A DNA stretch of 64,000 nucleotides. Origin: Actinobacillus capsulatus DSM 19761 (GTDB lineage Bacteria > Pseudomonadota > Gammaproteobacteria > Enterobacterales > Pasteurellaceae). The position numbers and the translations under genes are program-made. The notes beneath the pieces were generated by a model. The model worked only from the letters and a program-made list of their open reading frames with translations, was not told the origin of the DNA and searched no databases. The DNA lies in NCBI RefSeq assembly GCF_000374285.1, contig NZ_KB893932.1, positions 1-64,000 on the forward strand, in the 5' to 3' direction. Each line of letters opens with the position of its first letter. Positions within the stretch are counted from its first letter, which is position 1. Of this stretch, positions 63,791 through 64,000 are shown one piece after another.

Positions 63791-64000
63791 ATGGCAGGAT
63801 TAAAACAACACTCAGGTTTAGTCGTTCCGCTTGATGCGGCGAATGTGGATACCGATGCAATCATCCCAAAACAATTCTTACAAGCAATTACTCGTGTCGG
63901 CTTCGGTAAGCATTTATTCCATGAATGGCGTTATTTAGATGCGGAAGAAACACAACTGAATCCGGATTTCGTTTTGAATTTTCCGCAATATCAAGGGGCG
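63791..64000 (+). CDS. leuD: 3-isopropylmalate dehydratase small subunit (5' part, cut by window end)
   Basis: The first 70 codons are present ([20 protein letters not shown] onward); the gene runs off the right edge. [17 protein letters not shown] is the LeuD signature, and [16 protein letters not shown] follows. AAGGA lies 8 bases before the ATG, nine bases after leuC. Confidence 0.97.
   Translation, partial: MAGLKQHSGLVVPLDAANVDTDAIIPKQFLQAITRVGFGKHLFHEWRYLDAEETQLNPDFVLNFPQYQGA

Overview
The window is AT-rich bacterial chromosome from a member of the Pasteurellaceae. The best guess is Actinobacillus pleuropneumoniae or a close relative. The main clue is the abundant DNA-uptake signal ACAAGCGGTC (the Apl-type USS), found singly inside genes and as inverted pairs between genes. 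The gene content fits: complete Rnf and Na+-NQR complexes, an H. influenzae-like glycerate kinase/transporter/CdaR cluster, NrdR-controlled ribonucleotide reductases and PabABC. It reads as stable core genome. The only trace of a transposon is a decayed IS3-family end at the left edge.

Layout. 1-455: IS remnant. 475-2405: pgi and ubiK. 2543-2930: a Met-Leu-Gln-Gln tRNA operon with a visible promoter. 3108-5771: recX-yqfB-(zinc-ribbon gene)-tsaC-aroE as one overlapping operon, set off by a terminator from recA, which has a LexA-controlled promoter. 7080-10962: pabB-pabC, divergent from rmuC-pabA. 11036-17385: a DUF302 protein and the glucitol operon srlA-srlE-srlB-srlD-gutM-(HAD phosphatase)-srlR-gutQ, with a perfect CRP site upstream. 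17842-25061: rnfABC-(UPF0126)-rnfDGE-lpxM. 25374-30055: a type I secretion system (TolC-like, LapB-like ABC transporter, HlyD-like) with no substrate gene beside it. 30276-32925: anaerobic reductase nrdG-nrdD behind paired NrdR boxes, then a small unknown gene. 33074-38012: a HAD phosphatase, rdgC, and the overlapping proC-MFS-citC set. 38111-46830: mnmA, nqrM, apbE and nqrABCDEF. 47309-49014: nfuA and add. 49174-51805: nrdB-nrdA, a short class I reductase that looks like class Id, again behind paired NrdR boxes. 52163-56148: dusA, ppnN and a YbjD/OLD-type ATPase-nuclease. 56219-61925: acyP, glycerate kinase, GntP-type transporter, cdaR and a lone oppA. 62372-64000: leuC and the start of leuD.

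How the genes work together. Two homologous-style respiratory ion pumps (Rnf and NQR) sit about 16 kb apart. The window also holds NqrM and ApbE, the factors that mature NQR; ApbE should serve Rnf as well. Deoxynucleotide synthesis is covered for air (NrdAB) and for anaerobiosis (NrdDG), and both operons carry tandem 16-bp NrdR boxes 31-32 bp apart. Sugar use is represented by the glucitol PTS operon and the glycerate cluster. DNA repair genes (recA, recX, rmuC, rdgC) are spread through the first half.

I found no CRISPR array, prophage, toxin-antitoxin module or defence island. The items most worth following up are the class Id-like reductase, the secretion system without cargo, the UPF0126 gene inside the rnf operon, the USS-bearing repeats in RnfC, the proC-MFS-citC coupling, and the lone PUA/EVE-like gene behind nrdD. 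All calls rest on reading the sequence and on recalled family knowledge; no database search was run.
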